64,000 bases of DNA from Cryptomeria japonica (lineage: Eukaryota; Streptophyta; Pinopsida; Cupressales; Cupressaceae), in NCBI RefSeq assembly GCF_030272615.1, contig NC_081408.1, positions 310,412,383 to 310,476,382 of the forward strand, read 5' to 3'. The notes below the pieces were generated by a model, which was not told the DNA's origin, ran no database searches, and saw nothing but the letters and a program-made list of their open reading frames with translations. The position numbers and the translations under genes are program-made. Positions 35,641 through 48,964 of this stretch are shown piece after piece (position 1 is the first letter of the stretch; each line of letters opens with the position of its first letter).

Positions 35641-38305
35641 AATCCAAATAGGTGGATGCCATTAAACATATATATATTTTTAATTTTAGCTATATATCAA
35701 CATGAAAAATAATAAAAAAAATTCTTGTATGGATGAAAAAAGGAAAATAGTCTATAGCGAAATGCAATAATCATGCTAGTTGTACTTATAGGAAGATTAT
35801 ATAAACATAAGAGAAAATTCATAAGATGATTTACTATTTTGAAATCTTATATAAATTAGATTATATATTGCAAAATGATTTATACAATGAAAAACATTTG
35901 TATGGATATGGTGATTTTTTTATTCTATGAAATATTGCATTAGTCTTGTCTTGTTGGATTGGTGTTGTGTTGCACTTGTGGATCAACTTAATAAAATTAT
36001 AAATTATATTAAAAAATTATTGTTTAGACCCTAGATAAGAAGAATGGGGTCATGAGTTAGATACTAGCACCTACAATTATTAATTCTATAATGTTTAGAA
36101 TAAACACTAAATAATTTATTTTGGAAAGGTCTACACAGTCTATTCCTCATAAAGGATGAGAAATGATAATGAACCAAGTTCTGAGATTTTAAAGAGATGT
36201 TAATAATAGGATTAAATTTTATTATCTAAGAGGTGTTTAAGATATACTTCTCATTAATGTGGCACATCTTAAATTTATACTGTAGTGTGTGATAATATGG
36301 TGGTCAAATTAGATCCGTGCGAGGCTTACCCTTTTCTTTTGATTTCACATGCATCTAATAAAGCTACTTTGGATATTTAGAAGTTTATAGATATGCACAG
36401 TATGTTATTATTATGATCTTATATGGTTTATTTAGCATAGTTGTATTGGATTATTGTAATAATGATATAACTAGATAATGACTATGGTTTACTCATAATA
36501 TTTATGTGATGGATTTAAGGTTCCATAATTCCTCTTCATTTTGTGATTGGATATTGAGCGTGGATTTAAATTAGGTTAGGATGATTATTTTATTTAATAT
36601 AATTTTGATTTAATATAAATATAGTTATTAAGGATGATTGGATATGGTGGAATTTTGGAATGAAAATTTTGAGATAAACGCATGTGATGAATACTAATTG
36701 TGTGTCAATTTAATTATAATACTGATTTTAAAAAAATATAATTATTATTGATTTGTTTTAATTATGTAGATTATGAATTTCATATTAAATATTACATCTT
36801 GAAATATGATTATTGTTGGATATATTTATGCTTTTTTTCTTAAGTTAACAAGTGTTTTTCATTGTCAAAAAGTTTGTTGAGGTCCTCTAAAAATCTAAAA
36901 AAAAATTAGTGACACCATGAATTTACTCCATGAGGGGACTAAGGTATTATTTCATGAATTTCTTATTTAAATTATGTAAGATGTATGTGGTTTATTTTTT
37001 GCTTGCATCGAAATGTTGGTATTAGCTTGGCTATGATCCCCTCTATAGATGTTTGTTGTGGCGTTATGTACTAGATTTGGAAAGGGAATGCTATATTGGG
37101 ATCACACTCTCCCAAGTAAATGAGAAACTTGTGTATGGTTGAGAGAGTTGTGAACCCTTAGAAAAAAAATGCATACTTGGTGAAGAGGTTTTAGATTGAA
37201 ACAACTATATCATTTTTCATGAGGTTATTTGTTTGAGATATTGTGTGGGCTTGCTTATGCATTCGAAATGTGAGTAATCCACACACATTTTATAGAACAT
37301 ATTTTATATGTATACTTTGTTGAATTGTGATGTTTTTAATTTTATTTCCCCAGTTAGATATTGTCTTGAATTGTGATGTTTTTAATTTTATTTCCCCAGT
37401 TAGATATTGTCCCCATCTTGCCATATTTATATGAATATTTTCAATATTAATGTGTTGTTCCATTCCAGAGGTGTTGTTGTTTTGTACTTTTATTTCCTCA
37501 TTTTCTATTGAAAATCCTAATTTGTAAAGAAATTTCTAGTTTAAGGAAAATATTTTGAGAAATATCTATCATTGAGAGGTGACAAAAGAAATCCATTGGA
37601 TTAGAAAAAATTATTTTTTGTATATTTATGGAAGTTTTGAAGGATTTCTATATTATATTGAAGGAGGCCATGCATAGATTTTAGAAATTCTTTAGTAAAA
37701 GAAAATAATGGATCTTTGATAAAGATGTCATTATAAAATATGGTGTACCTTGTTTACATATTTGGGTGCTCAAATATAGTTAGTTTGGTGTCAATTATTC
37801 TATGTATATAAATAAAAGAGAAATATATTTATATTACTATTATGTTTACAGAAAGTAAAAATATATGTATTCTTGTTGGAAAAGTCATATTGCTTCAAGA
37901 CCTTATATTTTCTACAAATATCTAGAAAAGATTAAATTGAATCAGATAGAAAAGGTTTTTATTCCACTAGACTACAATTGCATGTCAAAAATTAAATTTG
38001 TGCACTACTCGAGTAGGTGAGAGCCACACATTGAGCCTAGAGACAATCACAATTCTAGAGAACTCCTAGATATAGGGCATACTTTGACTATCAATTTTCT
38101 ATACCAAGACAAAAAAGTGTAGGGATACATTAGAGTTGTTTATTTATTCTTATTTCTAGAGAAAGTACATATAAAAGTTCATAATTGATTTCCTAAATTA
38201 ATATTTATTATTCATTTATTTACTATCGACTACCATTCCATTTTATTCTAGTTTAACTATGAGTAATTTTCTTAACCTAGACACTACAAAATAAATTATT
38301 CCTTT
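35641..38305. other. AT-rich, gene-free stretch
   Basis: No gene was recognised downstream of the P450. The one notable structure is a 46-bp tandem duplication at 37320-37411. Confidence 0.45.
37320..37411 (+). repeat. 46-bp tandem duplication
   Basis: Two adjacent, essentially identical units beginning TTGAATTGTGATG, with no coding content. Confidence 0.9.
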
Positions 38306-40190
38306 ATTTTTTTTTTAAAAGGGGGATAAAAAATTATTCATCACAAAGAGACATTACAAAGCACATGATCACATGCCTAGAAAGAAGCAACAAAAAGCCA
38401 ACAAAAATAGCATGAAGAGAAATTAGGTACACATTTGTGTCTTCTACCATAAACTTCTCCATAGTAAGAGAACACTCAAGAGATAAAACTCCCTAATCAT
38501 CTGGATTTCACCCTTCTAGATGCTCATGAGCCCATTTGGCTAAGCAATTGGTGACTCTATTCCACTCTCTAGGATTGTGGTGAAAGGAAACAAATTTCAG
38601 AGATCAAGACACATCCAAAATCTACCTAATTAGTAGGGCCAGTTGTGGATTAGCCCCACATCTAATGTCTAGTCATGCAACAAATCCACTATAATTTATG
38701 AATTGGCTTCACAAGCAATCATTTTCCATCCAAGTGAACAACCTCTATCAATTTCATGCAAAATAGCCAAGTCCTATATGAGGTTATTAGTGAAGTTCCC
38801 TTTATGCATGGAAAGAACAACAGATCACCAACTCTATTCCTACCAATGCCACCAATCCCTGCATGTCCAAGATTCCCCTTAGAAGAACCATTGATATTCA
38901 CCATCAAAACTAAATGAGGAGAAAGCTACCTTCCTTCATAAAGGATATTCTTTTTTCCTTGATATGGTCTTCTACCAATAGAGGAACCAAGTCTTTAATC
39001 CATAATTTTTAAATTCCTTATAAGAGTCAAATCACTAGGATCTATTGAAACTGAAAAATCACACTTCGCTGAAATAGTCTCCAAGAGCCTACTAAGGATA
39101 TTTTTCCATAACTACACCATTATCCTTTACCACCATCCTTTTTTTTATCTTGGGAAAACCACTAAATCCTTTCGAACCAAAGATGCCAAATAATAAAATT
39201 AGGGGCAAGAGCCCAAGCCACCTAGAGGAAAGAGGTTTTAGTTGGAGGACTACACAAACTTTCCCATAATTCAACCAAAGAAGTAGCATGAAAATAGGTA
39301 TGATTCCAAGCCCACCACCAATAATGTGAATCTCCTTCAACAAAGGGCATTAGAAGAAATATGTGAAGCATCTTAGTCCATTATTTATTACAAAGAATAT
39401 AATGAGACGGTCCCTGGAAACCTATCTTCCAATGATTCTCATAGGTATGACACTTTTTTTGGTTGACCAACTATAAGAATAAATAACATCTAGGCCAAGA
39501 AAAATTGTTCAACACCTACTTGCAACAAGAAACATTGACCTACTCAAATAGTTCTCTATTCACCTATAAATATCCCAAGGCCAGAGAGAATTGACCCTTT
39601 AGGTTAGAACTCCAGTTTAGAGTATCTCTCCCTTTAAGTGAGTTACATAATATACGTTCTAAAATCCTAGATAACTCCTAACAATCCTCCTTAGATCCCC
39701 ATTGGAAGCCACTATCTAGAATCCTTCTAATGAACCACCTCCAATGGACCCAAATTTTGAGTAGTTATGAAGTTTTCCACTTCATGCCAACTCACCTCCT
39801 ATAGACCATCATAGAGAGTCTATAAATGGAAAAAAAAATGATAAGGGGATGGTTAAACCACAAATCCTACCAAAAGAGAGCATCTAATCCCTTATTACAA
39901 ATCCATAAGAGACCCTATTTGATGAGCCTAGCCCCTCTCCTAAGAGTATTCCAAATCATGGAGCCCTTCACCAAAAGGCTACAATGAGAAATATTATTGT
40001 TGTCCACCCCTCAAAGGTACTTTATAGTAATAATTCTATCCCACTATTGGTCTCTACTAGTACCCCATCTCCAATAAAGTTTGGCTGCTAAAGCTTGCCC
40101 CATTATCCTCACAGTCCTGAGCCCAAGGCATCCCTCTTGCTTTAGCCCATAAATTGGCTCTCACTTAACAAGGCTCCGTTTTTATGAGTA
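38306..40190 (-). mobile_element. Decayed LINE (non-LTR retrotransposon), 3' part
   Basis: On the minus strand, the inferred protein has, in order: the region after the reverse transcriptase core (GCLGLRTVR...ALAAKLYWRW, about 40060-40140), a stretch resembling the zinc-binding reverse-transcriptase linker (about 39090-39600), and an RNase H-like domain (about 38600-38900) beginning with an N-x-NGSSKGNxGxAGIGG motif. An A-run on that strand at about 38306-38320 marks the 3' end. Stops and frame changes are dense throughout. The reverse transcriptase core itself is missing, so the copy is 5'-truncated. Confidence 0.7.
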
Positions 40191-40539
40191 AAAATTACTT
40201 GTAAAAACTATATATCACAGGAGGGTGATCGAAACATTGATGGTAAAAACTCTCATATAATAGAATCAAGGAACAAAAATAGCCTACGTTATAGATTGTG
40301 GAAATCTAATCGAAAAACAAGAATTAATATTATATATTTATTATAGATTGTAGAAATCTCATTAGCGGATAGGCTATTATTCTTGAAAAACCTCCCACCA
40401 GAATGTAATGTCTCACGCCGGAAAGAGACCCATCCGGTGCTTTCGCTGTCACATTCCGTCCACACGGGAGATAACTCTCGATTTGGATTTGATCCGTAGG
40501 CCGATATGATATACTCATAAATAAGACATTAAATGACTC

Positions 40540-40800
40540 GTTGGGTGTCGGATCGGTTTGCACTTTTCCCTTGGTGTTATTTGCAAGGAATTGTTTTTAT
40601 ATGGATTTCTGGTAATAATCGTTGGTGGGCGTTCTCTGGACAACCGGGAAGTCACATACGGTCTGCACATCTTCAACACGAAGATGAAAGAATGGTTGAG
40701 CGGGCCAAACATGATGGTTAAGAGAAAAGGCTTCGCATGGGGTGTACTTGGAAACAGTCTTCACATAGCAGGTGGTTCTGGAGGATACACCTAAAGTGCA
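40540..40800 (+). pseudogene. Kelch-repeat fragment (F-box/kelch-like)
   Basis: The frame contains one good kelch unit: a VGGRSLDN start, an IFNTKMKEW centre and a LHIAGGSGG start of the next unit. Plant F-box/kelch proteins are substrate adaptors for ubiquitin ligases. The fragment ends near 40795; no F-box is seen upstream. Base composition is higher in GC than the flanks. There may be a splice donor at 40802 and an acceptor near 40936, but no second kelch unit could be read after it. It is most likely a gene fragment. Confidence 0.45.
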
Positions 40801-41353
40801 TGTAAGTTGCACCATGATGGTTGATTTATGTTGGGAGATATCTCTCTCTCTCTCTGCCCTCCCGTTCACAACTTCTTGCACCCTAATAAAAGCTTCATGA
40901 ATCAGAAGGGGTACCATTCCTCATAATGGTATTGCAGGACTCCCCTTTCTTGGTGCCATATCTGCATTTGTCAGGTTCCCCTTTGTTAAAAATGGACACC
41001 ATATCTTCTTCAATAAACTTGCAGGTTGTGTCAGGTCGTATCTCTATTTTTAAGTTATTTATTTTCCGTTTTTCAGCTTTGTGTTATCAATCTGTAGAAA
41101 TATTTTTATTCTGAAAATCAAGGGTAGAAGGGAGTTTTCGTATTGATTTTGAAACAAAACTATCATCTCTAGGAATACGATTATTGTAGGATTCAAAAAC
41201 CATGGGTATCCTCATGAGTCAGTCGCATAGTTTAACCATATGCAAAAAGCAAGTCTCCAACCCGATTAATTTCCATTTGCCAGAGTTCTCCCAGCCTGTG
41301 CCAAAATGGCAGATTTGCAATAGGACATAGACATTTATAAAAGCATAAAGAAT

Positions 41354-41872
41354 CTATGTTACCAGAAACAAGAAACGAGAAACGCAACGGCAAAGGCAAC
41401 ATGACGAGAAACGGAAGTTTAAAAGGTTGCGTATAAGAAACAGATTTTTAATATATATATATATATAAAATTAATTTTAAAAATAAAAATTATAAAACAT
41501 CTCTCTATAAAAATTTTAAACATTCTTTCATTTCCATTCTTTCATTTTAAAATAATTTGTATAAAACATTTCACACAATAAGTATAATAAAATCAAGAGG
41601 ACAAAAATAAATTTGTGTGATACTTAACTCGGCTTACAAAAATTGCAAATTAACGTAAACTCCAGCTTGGGCTTTATTGGCATTTATAAACTAATGTAAA
41701 CTACACCTCGAAGTTGGGGAAAACATAAAAATGTTTAAGTTTTTATTTAAATTTTAATGGCAACTGCTAGAAAAACGAAAATCACGGCTGAGACGGTCGT
41801 CCACAACAGGAAACCCGTTTCTGTGGTCGAAACACGAAATGAAAGTCTCCCCTTGTGTTTCTGGTAACTACG
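41354..41872. mobile_element. hAT-type MITE inside PPR pseudogene
   Basis: 519 bp flanked by a perfect 8-bp direct repeat TAAAGAAT (41346-41353 and 41873-41880). Terminal inverted repeats of about 17 bp: CTATGTTACCAGAAACA on the left, and CGTAGTTACCAGAAACA when the right end is read in reverse. There is no coding capacity. An 8-bp target duplication with short inverted repeats is characteristic of the hAT superfamily. Skipping the element restores the PPR unit seen at 42290. Confidence 0.85.
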
Positions 41873-42892
41873 TAAAGAATAGATGAATTTTGTAGGGCTC
41901 ATAGTTGCAATAGCCGTGGTAGACATATATGCAAAATGTGGAAGCATAGACAAGGCACGTGACTTGTTTGACAAAATTCCTCAGAAATGTGTTCTCATAG
42001 ACTACAATGAACAAGGATATGCATAAAATAGATTTGTTGGAAAGGTCTTAGAGACTTTCAGGCAAATGCAATTGGCAGTGAAAGCCAAATTCCACAATTT
42101 TTGCCAGCATACTCCTTACTTGGACCAAAATGGGAGCTTTGGAATAGGGTATGGACATCCATTGAAGCATAATGGAAGGGAGCTTTTGTCAAATATACCC
42201 AATCAAATTTACGTTGGCTAGCGTACTCCCAGCATGTTCCAAAATGGCAGATTTGCAACAAGACATAGACATCCATAAAAGCATAAAGAATAGACATATT
42301 TTATAGCTCTCTTAGTCGCAATAGCCGTGGTAGACAAGTATGCAAAATGTGGAAGCGTAGACAAGGCACGTGACTTGTTTAACCAAATTCCTTAGTAATG
42401 TGTTCTCATGGACTGCAATGGTAAAGGATGTGCACAAAATGGATTTTTTGGAAAGGCGTTCGAGACTTTCAAGGAATTGCAATTGGCACTGCCAAATTCC
42501 ATAATTTTCACCAGCATACTCCTTGCTTGTACCAAAATGGAAACTTTGGAACAGGGTATGGACATCCATCAAAGCATAATGGAAGGGGGCCTTTTGTCAG
42601 ATATATCTGATCAAATTTATGTTTGCCAGCATACTCCCAATCTATGCCAAAATGGCAGATTTGCAACAGGACATAAATATCCATAAAATCATAAATGATA
42701 GTCAAATTTTATAGGTCTTAGTTGCAATAGCCGTGGTAGACATGTCTGTAAAATGTGGAAGCATAGACACAACACGTGACTTGTTTGACACAATGCCTCA
42801 TAAATGTGTTCTCATGGACTGCAATGATCAAGAATATGCACAAAATGGATTTGTTGGAAAGACCTTAAAGAATTTCAAGGAAATGCAATTGG

Positions 42893-42950
42893 CAGGGAAA
42901 GCTAAATTCCACAATTTTCGCCAGGGAAAGCTAAATTCCACAATTTTCGC
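42893..42950 (+). repeat. 29-bp tandem duplication in PPR array
   Basis: Two units beginning CAGGGAAAGCTAAATTCC stand head to tail; the frame shifts across them. Confidence 0.9.
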
Positions 42951-43205
42951 CAGTATGCTCCCTACCTGTACCAAAATGTGAGCTATGTGAGCTTTGGAAT
43001 AGGGTATGGACATCCATCAAAGTATAATGGAAGGGTGGATTTTGTCAAATATTATAGTTGGAAATGTTGTGGTAGACATGTATCCAAAATGTGGAAATGT
43101 AGTGATAGACATGTATCCAAAATGTGGAAGCATCGACAAGGATGTGAACTATTTGACAAAATGTCTGAAAGAAAAGTTGTCTTGTGGAATGCATGATTGC
43201 ACGAT

Positions 43206-43293
43206 ATGCACATAATGGATTCATTGAAAAGGCTTTAGAAACTTTCAACATGCACATAATGGATTCATTGAAAAGGCTTTAGAAACTTTCAAG
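43206..43293 (+). repeat. 44-bp tandem duplication in PPR array
   Basis: Units beginning ATGCACATAATGGATTC are repeated head to tail. Confidence 0.9.
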
Positions 43294-44183
43294 AAAATGC
43301 AATTGGTAGGTGTAAAGCCAAATTCCATAACCTTTGCCAACATCCTCCTTGACTGTGTCAAAATGGAAGCTTTGAAAACACGGTATGGACACCATCAAAG
43401 CATAGGCAAAACATAGCAGTATTTCTTTTAAAATATGGGATATGCACATAAAGGATTTTTTGAAAAAGCTTTATAAACTTTCAAGCAAATGCAATTGGTA
43501 AGTGTAAAGCCATATTTCAACAACCTTTTCTAGCGTCCTTTCTGCCTATGCCAAAATGAGAGCTTTGGAATAGGATATGGACATAAAGGTAGGGAGATTA
43601 ATTGGAAATGTTATGTAGACATGCATGCAAAATGTGGAATCAAGATCAATTAAATTGTATCTTAAATAAATATTTTTAACAAAGACAATATTTGTTTCTT
43701 CCAACTTTTGCCCTAATATACTACTGAGAACATATCTTACTATCAGCATAAAAAGTAATTTTATTAATAAAAATCTAATTCTATAAAATGAAATATTAAT
43801 AACTAAAAAGTAATTTTCTTCCATCTTCAAATTAAAATATCAATGGACTATGTTAAAAAAGTTGAGTCAATCGTTGACGACGTCAAAAGTTTCAGGTCAA
43901 CTTGTGAGGAGAATGCAGAACATAAACCATTTGTAAAACTTTCAGTTGACCAGGGACTCTTGATATTTAAGGAGAGCCATGAAACATCATAACCAATATT
44001 GAGAATATTTTGGTAAACGAGAAACCAAAAAAAATGCACAGGATGGTGATTGATTTTAAAAACTTCCAGAGAATTGAAGAGCATTACGTAAGCTCAAGCG
44101 TTATTTGAACGGTAGTACATAGTTATTTAAACGATAATAATGATTATCTGGTACGCTAAACCTGAGAACTGAAATGAATTCGA

Positions 44184-45002
44184 TCAAACGAAACCCTTAA
44201 TGGACATGCTATAGTGGGCTTTGTCATCATAGAACTCGTTCCACAGCATGACTCCACCATATTGTACAGATTCCTTGACCTCAGGCAGCACTTCTGAGAT
44301 GAGTGCATTTGCAGGAATGAAGCCGCCAGCGAAAGTAGCCTTAGTAGAGGCTGGAATGCCGAGGAAGAAGTTCTGTTTTTGGGTGGTCTTAACAGTCAAG
44401 ATCCACTGTTTCCACGCACTCAACAGATTGGCAGCACTCCCATTGGCGTACTGGCAGGAGGGGAAGTTGTAGAATCTGATTCACACGTAGTCAAATACTC
44501 CCGACTGCAATGCATTTACCTGCGCAGATTGTTGAGTGTGTGTCAAGTCCGATTGTATGGGAGGTTGGCAATGAGGAAGGGCGCTGAGATAGACCTTCTT
44601 GGTGACGGTAGTACGAGCGGACAGGGCCTTCGCCAGAAAATCCCAGTGCTCTGTCGTTGTGTAATGGATACTAAAGTCGATGCCGTCTAGAACTGCGGGT
44701 CCCAGAGGCCTGGATTCGGATTGCCCGCCCAAAAAGTTGTTCCACAGATAGTTGTCGAGGATCCCCGCGTCTTGGGTGGAGCCGAGCCCACAGTTTCCAT
44801 TCTCTCCTCCCAAGGAGAGAAATACTTCTACGCCTCTGGACTGACAGGAGGTTATGTTGGTGCTGAGTGATTGGCATCCTCCAGAAGAGGGGTCGCACTG
44901 AGACACGCGAGGAAGATGATCAGGTGTAGGCCTACGTATCCAGTTTATCTGGTAAGGGATGACTGACACCCATTGTTTGAATCTGTCAAGTTGTTCTGCC
45001 AT
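44184..45002 (-). pseudogene. GH18 class III chitinase-like pseudogene
   Basis: Plant class III chitinases (hevamine/acidic endochitinase type) hydrolyse chitin in the apoplast. Family landmarks: CDPSSGGC (about residues 36-43), FLSLGGENGN, DNYLWNNFLGG, VLDGIDF, KKVYLSALPHC, SCQYANGSAANLLSAWKQW, GGVMLWNEFYDD. The catalytic DGxDxDxE signature reads DGIDFSIH (residues 106-113), so both the middle acid and the catalytic glutamate are gone. One frame runs through all 273 codons with a single stop, TGA at 44481-44483, at a position that is Trp (TGG) in the family. The N-terminal strand with YWGQ and any signal peptide are missing; the ATG at 45002 lies inside the normal domain. It could derive from a non-catalytic GH18 lectin or xylanase-inhibitor relative. 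Confidence 0.85.
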
Positions 45003-46436
45003 AGAATAAGAAAATTCTATATCACTGATTAGAACCGGTGCTGTTTTAGATTATCATGATTTCAAGCGTTACTGAGGCTTTCTTTAGTGCTGAATAATTG
45101 CACGATGTGCATTTTGTAACCGATGCATGGAGATTTGGTGTAGAAAATGGTTTTATAGAATCACAGGATCAAGCAGCATATCAAGCATTGATGTAACCAT
45201 AAAAAGATCAGGCCAGAGAAGTCAAAAAGGAGGACGCAAAAGGTTTATTTATAATTCAATAGGCAAAGGATGAGACTCTTTTCCAGGTTTCAAATAGCAA
45301 CGAGATCCAAGGAAACATGGAAAATTTTGGAGACACCCTGTAAAGATATGAGAAAGTTGCTATACTACGATCTCTTGAAGATATAAGATTGACTTTTGCC
45401 ACCATGCATGATAATTCAAGGCAGAAAGAGAATAGAAAAATCATATCTAACTGGTGCGAATTATCAAATTTTTGAAAGTACAACATTCTCCACTTCAATT
45501 GCTTGCACCAATTGAAGTTACATCATTGATGATTGAGAATTATTTATGACAAGAACCAATATTGGCATACACACAATAACCAATAAGGAATTTGATAGTT
45601 TAGTATTCATGTGTTTGTAAAAAATGGTAATTTAAATAATCATAATAGAAGATAATTGTATTCATTTGTATTGCTGCCAAGGAACCCTATAGGACCTATA
45701 GGACATGAGCTAAACACATAGCAAAATAAATGGGAGTATTTTTTATAAAGTAATTTAGTGTAACATATACAACACAAACAAGTACTAAAGCTCAAGCCTC
45801 AAGATTAAGTCAACCTGTTGACAAATCACACTACAGAAGTGAAAGACTTAAAACCTAAAAATTCATTTGAACATAAGGAAAGGTCCCCAAAACCCTAGGG
45901 AAAGTTTGATGAGGTGAATAGAGTCACACAAGACCCTTCCAAAAGTTACAAGACTTGATTTAGAAGACAAGATCATCTACTAGGTCCTAGGTGTCATTGA
46001 TGGGCTCTAATAAGTCCCAACTCACACTTGAATGCCATCGCCACCACTCAAACTCATCCTAAAATTACTCAAGACAACTCTGAGGGTTCCTAGACATAAT
46101 AGCTTTAAAAATAACTAAAATAGAGTCAAACTGATCTCCTAGGACCCCATAAACTCTAACTAACTCAATTGAAGGACTAGGGCACCCAAAATAGACTTGG
46201 GAACCTAGAAAAGACACATGCATGTCACGAGGATACATGTGCGAAACAAACCCATGCTAATATCCATAACTCACATGCATTAGTTCTAAACTCGCACTAG
46301 TGACCTTCGAGATTGACAAACCCACATTGTCCTCCTCTGATTGTGCATATGTGCTAACTAGTGAGCTTCTCGATTGGACAGGATAGACTCTTTGACAAAC
46401 GAAAGATATTTATTAAGACAAAATGCATAGGTGACA
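45003..46436. other. No gene recognised
   Basis: Spacer between the chitinase-like pseudogene and the Ty3/gypsy element. No repeats stand out. Confidence 0.4.
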
Positions 46437-48870
46437 CTTTTAATAATGATGGATGATATTGTGTGGTTTAGTGACAATGATGATGGTTAGTTATTTTATG
46501 ATGTTACTTTATTGTTATGATTAATAATACATAATAATGATGTTTTATTGATATGATGTCGTTATTTAATGATGATAAATAATAATGTTATGATGTTAAT
46601 ATTTTGCTAGATTTTTATGTAATGGGATCTGACAAATTTTTGTCAAGTATAAGTTGCAGGGTAATCGTCGAAGGCAGACATATGATTGAGGAGGGGTTTT
46701 TCTAGCTTGCCAGTAGCAACCTAAGTATTGGAACCTTGTGCAAAGTACCCAATTAGATAAGCAATTAGTAAATTAAATTAAGGAGTCTAAAATATATTGA
46801 TAAATTAAAATAAAAATAATAATAAGGATAAATTATTAAATATAAAAGTATTTCATATTACAATCAAGCTAGAAATAATTATAAAATAATTATTTAAAAG
46901 AGAGTAAATAAATTAATTAGTTGAGTAATTGAAAATAAAATTATTTGATAATTAAATTATAAAATATAAAAGATATTTAAGATATAATATCTTATAAATA
47001 CAAAAATTAGAGGACTAATTAAAATAAAGAATACGATTAATTCAAGAAATTAATTGAAATATTAGTTAATAAATTTAAATAAATGATCAAGGCATGCAAA
47101 AATACAATGTTGGAGTAAAATTATGTACTAAAATTATAGATGACATGCGAGAGCCTAATAATTAATTATTTTCTTAAAAACTAAATCTTTAACAAATTGT
47201 AATTTAATAAAATCAATTAATTATTTTGTGAGTTCTAATTTTAATAATTAGTTTTATTTTAAGAATTTAATCATGCAAACACTTAAATTTTATTTTTAGA
47301 GAATTCAATGTTTATAAATATAGGAATAAACCTGTTATTTGATCAGTCCAATTCTTTTTGAGCTTCTTGATTCGTGTGATTGCTATGAAGTCGACAAGGT
47401 AGATTGAAGTGATTTTCTGAAATTTGAGAAGCGCCTAGAATTCTTCTTTCTTACAGCCAGGGTCATTTATTTTACATATTTTATTGATTCTTTATTTGAT
47501 CTTTTTCTTTTAAAATTGGGTATTGTGGATTTAATGCTAGTTTATTTGATGTGTCAGTTGTGTTGTCAACACCTTCTTCTCGATGTATCATACAAAGTCA
47601 AAACTGGGTTTTTAGGAAATTTCCTAGGTTTTTGCGTTTCAAATATTTCTAATTACTGTGAAAATTTTAGAGAAATTGGGAACTGGGTTTTTAAGAAAAG
47701 ACTGAAACATTATGACTATATTTGGAAAGTCTTGATAGTGGTAAATTCTAACTTAAATAGAGATTCTTAATTTTGATTTGAGGAAATTATATTATAAAGG
47801 GAAAATTTATAAAAATTTATAAAGAAAACATATAATAATATTATTCTGACATTAATCCACAGAGGGCTGATTATTTTTCTGTCTATGAGGGATGACTATG
47901 GAACGAGAGTGCTTGTTTATGGGCTAATCAGGGAAGGGTGATTTTCTTCACTTCCCCAATAGGGTAATGATGGCCATCATATTTATTTATTTATTTTTCT
48001 CCCTCCCATAACACATGTAGTTAGTTCAATCAGGATGGGTTGTTAGTTCTACATGATTGCACAAGATTCCTTTACTAACAGTTGGTACCGGCTTGCTAGG
48101 ATACTCCGTCGTGAGGGACGGGAGCTTCTCAAGAGCACCGGGAAGCTTATGCTTTATTTGGTTGGACGGATAAAATGCCTGGGTCATATGTCCATCATCC
48201 GGTTTGAGAGAGGAGGTTATCCAGGTCAAACGGAGGTGACACATCCAGAGACAAAGAAAGTCAGAGATTCCAGATAAAATTTTATGTAATAATTAAAGAT
48301 GTATATTTTATTTCATTGTAAAGAGCAGAATGGTCGCATGTAGAGGTTATGAAAAAGGACCTATAAAGGTCACATGATGTAAAGCGACAAGAAATCGCCA
48401 TGCAATGTAACTGACAAAGAAAAAAAGAAGAAAAAAAGGCTACTAACATACTAACCCACTAACATGCATGATTTACTTTCTTAGATTAGTTTTCATTTAC
48501 GCATGTATGCATGGTCATATTTAATTATCTAGTAGATTATTTAATTATGAGTTTTTGCATGTTAATTTAATTTGTAATAATTTCATGCATATGATTTACG
48601 CTACTCATACGCACACGTAACTCGACATCGTAACTAATTATGGTTTGCATTCTATTGGACCTCATGCGAAATTTTAGATTGTTATTGTTCACATGCACAC
48701 TTAATTCCTACATGTTATTTATGAGTTGCATGGTTGTTCAGTTACTTATCTATTACTTGCATGTTAATAATTATTGCTTTTGCATGTGTAAGAATGGTTA
48801 TTTTAATAATTAATTAAAATAGTGAGTTTAAGTTTGGTTTAACTAGGGTTAGGACAAGCGGGTCCTTACA
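46437..48870 (+). repeat. Ty3/gypsy 5' LTR (outer end trimmed)
   Basis: It aligns to 53544-56055. The segment at about 47585-47660 is replaced by an unrelated, longer AT-rich segment in the 3' LTR (about 54693-54835). A stretch compared by eye (48053-48277 against 55238-55462) differs at 14 of 225 positions. Confidence 0.9.
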
Positions 48871-48873
48871 TTT

Positions 48874-48885
48874 TGGTATCAGAGC
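48874..48885 (+). other. Primer binding site (initiator tRNA-Met)
   Basis: TGGTATCAGAGC three bases after the 5' LTR, the standard plant retrotransposon primer site. Confidence 0.9.
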
Positions 48886-48964
48886 TCAGGGTTTAAAAAC
48901 TAGGAGCTTGAGCCTTCTATGCTAAGACTTAGTTGTTGACTTTTAGGATACCTAATAGGCCAAC

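Larger units (their letters stand above)
41257..43640 (+). pseudogene. Tandem PPR-protein pseudogene array
   Basis: PPR proteins bind organellar RNA, and the E/DYW types direct RNA editing. Repeated in all frames here are degraded PPR words: VDMYAKCGSID, ARDLFDKIP, YAQNGF, ETFKEMQLA, and LACTKMETLEQGMDIHQ with SIMEG. The array is built of at least three long units of about 400 bp, each holding several PPR motifs; the words GGCAGATTTGCAA and GGACATAGACAT mark unit ends at about 41290, 42240 and 42640. Shorter internal duplications follow to about 43640. Stops and frame changes are frequent, so no protein is made. A 519-bp MITE interrupts the first unit. Confidence 0.8.

Noticed and set aside
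40330-40563. Minus-strand frame near the kelch fragment
   Set aside because: The kelch words read on the plus strand; this frame has no family resemblance.
46430-46440. Direct GTGACAC start for the 5' LTR
   Set aside because: The 3' LTR clearly begins at TGTCACGAC after a purine tract, so the 5' copy is trimmed and does not start here.
48053-48277. 74-codon frame conserved in both Ty3/gypsy LTRs (also 55238-55462)
   Set aside because: LTRs start identical, so conservation is expected. By eye the copies differ at 14 positions, about 9 changing the amino acid and 5 silent, which is close to neutral. No family resemblance.
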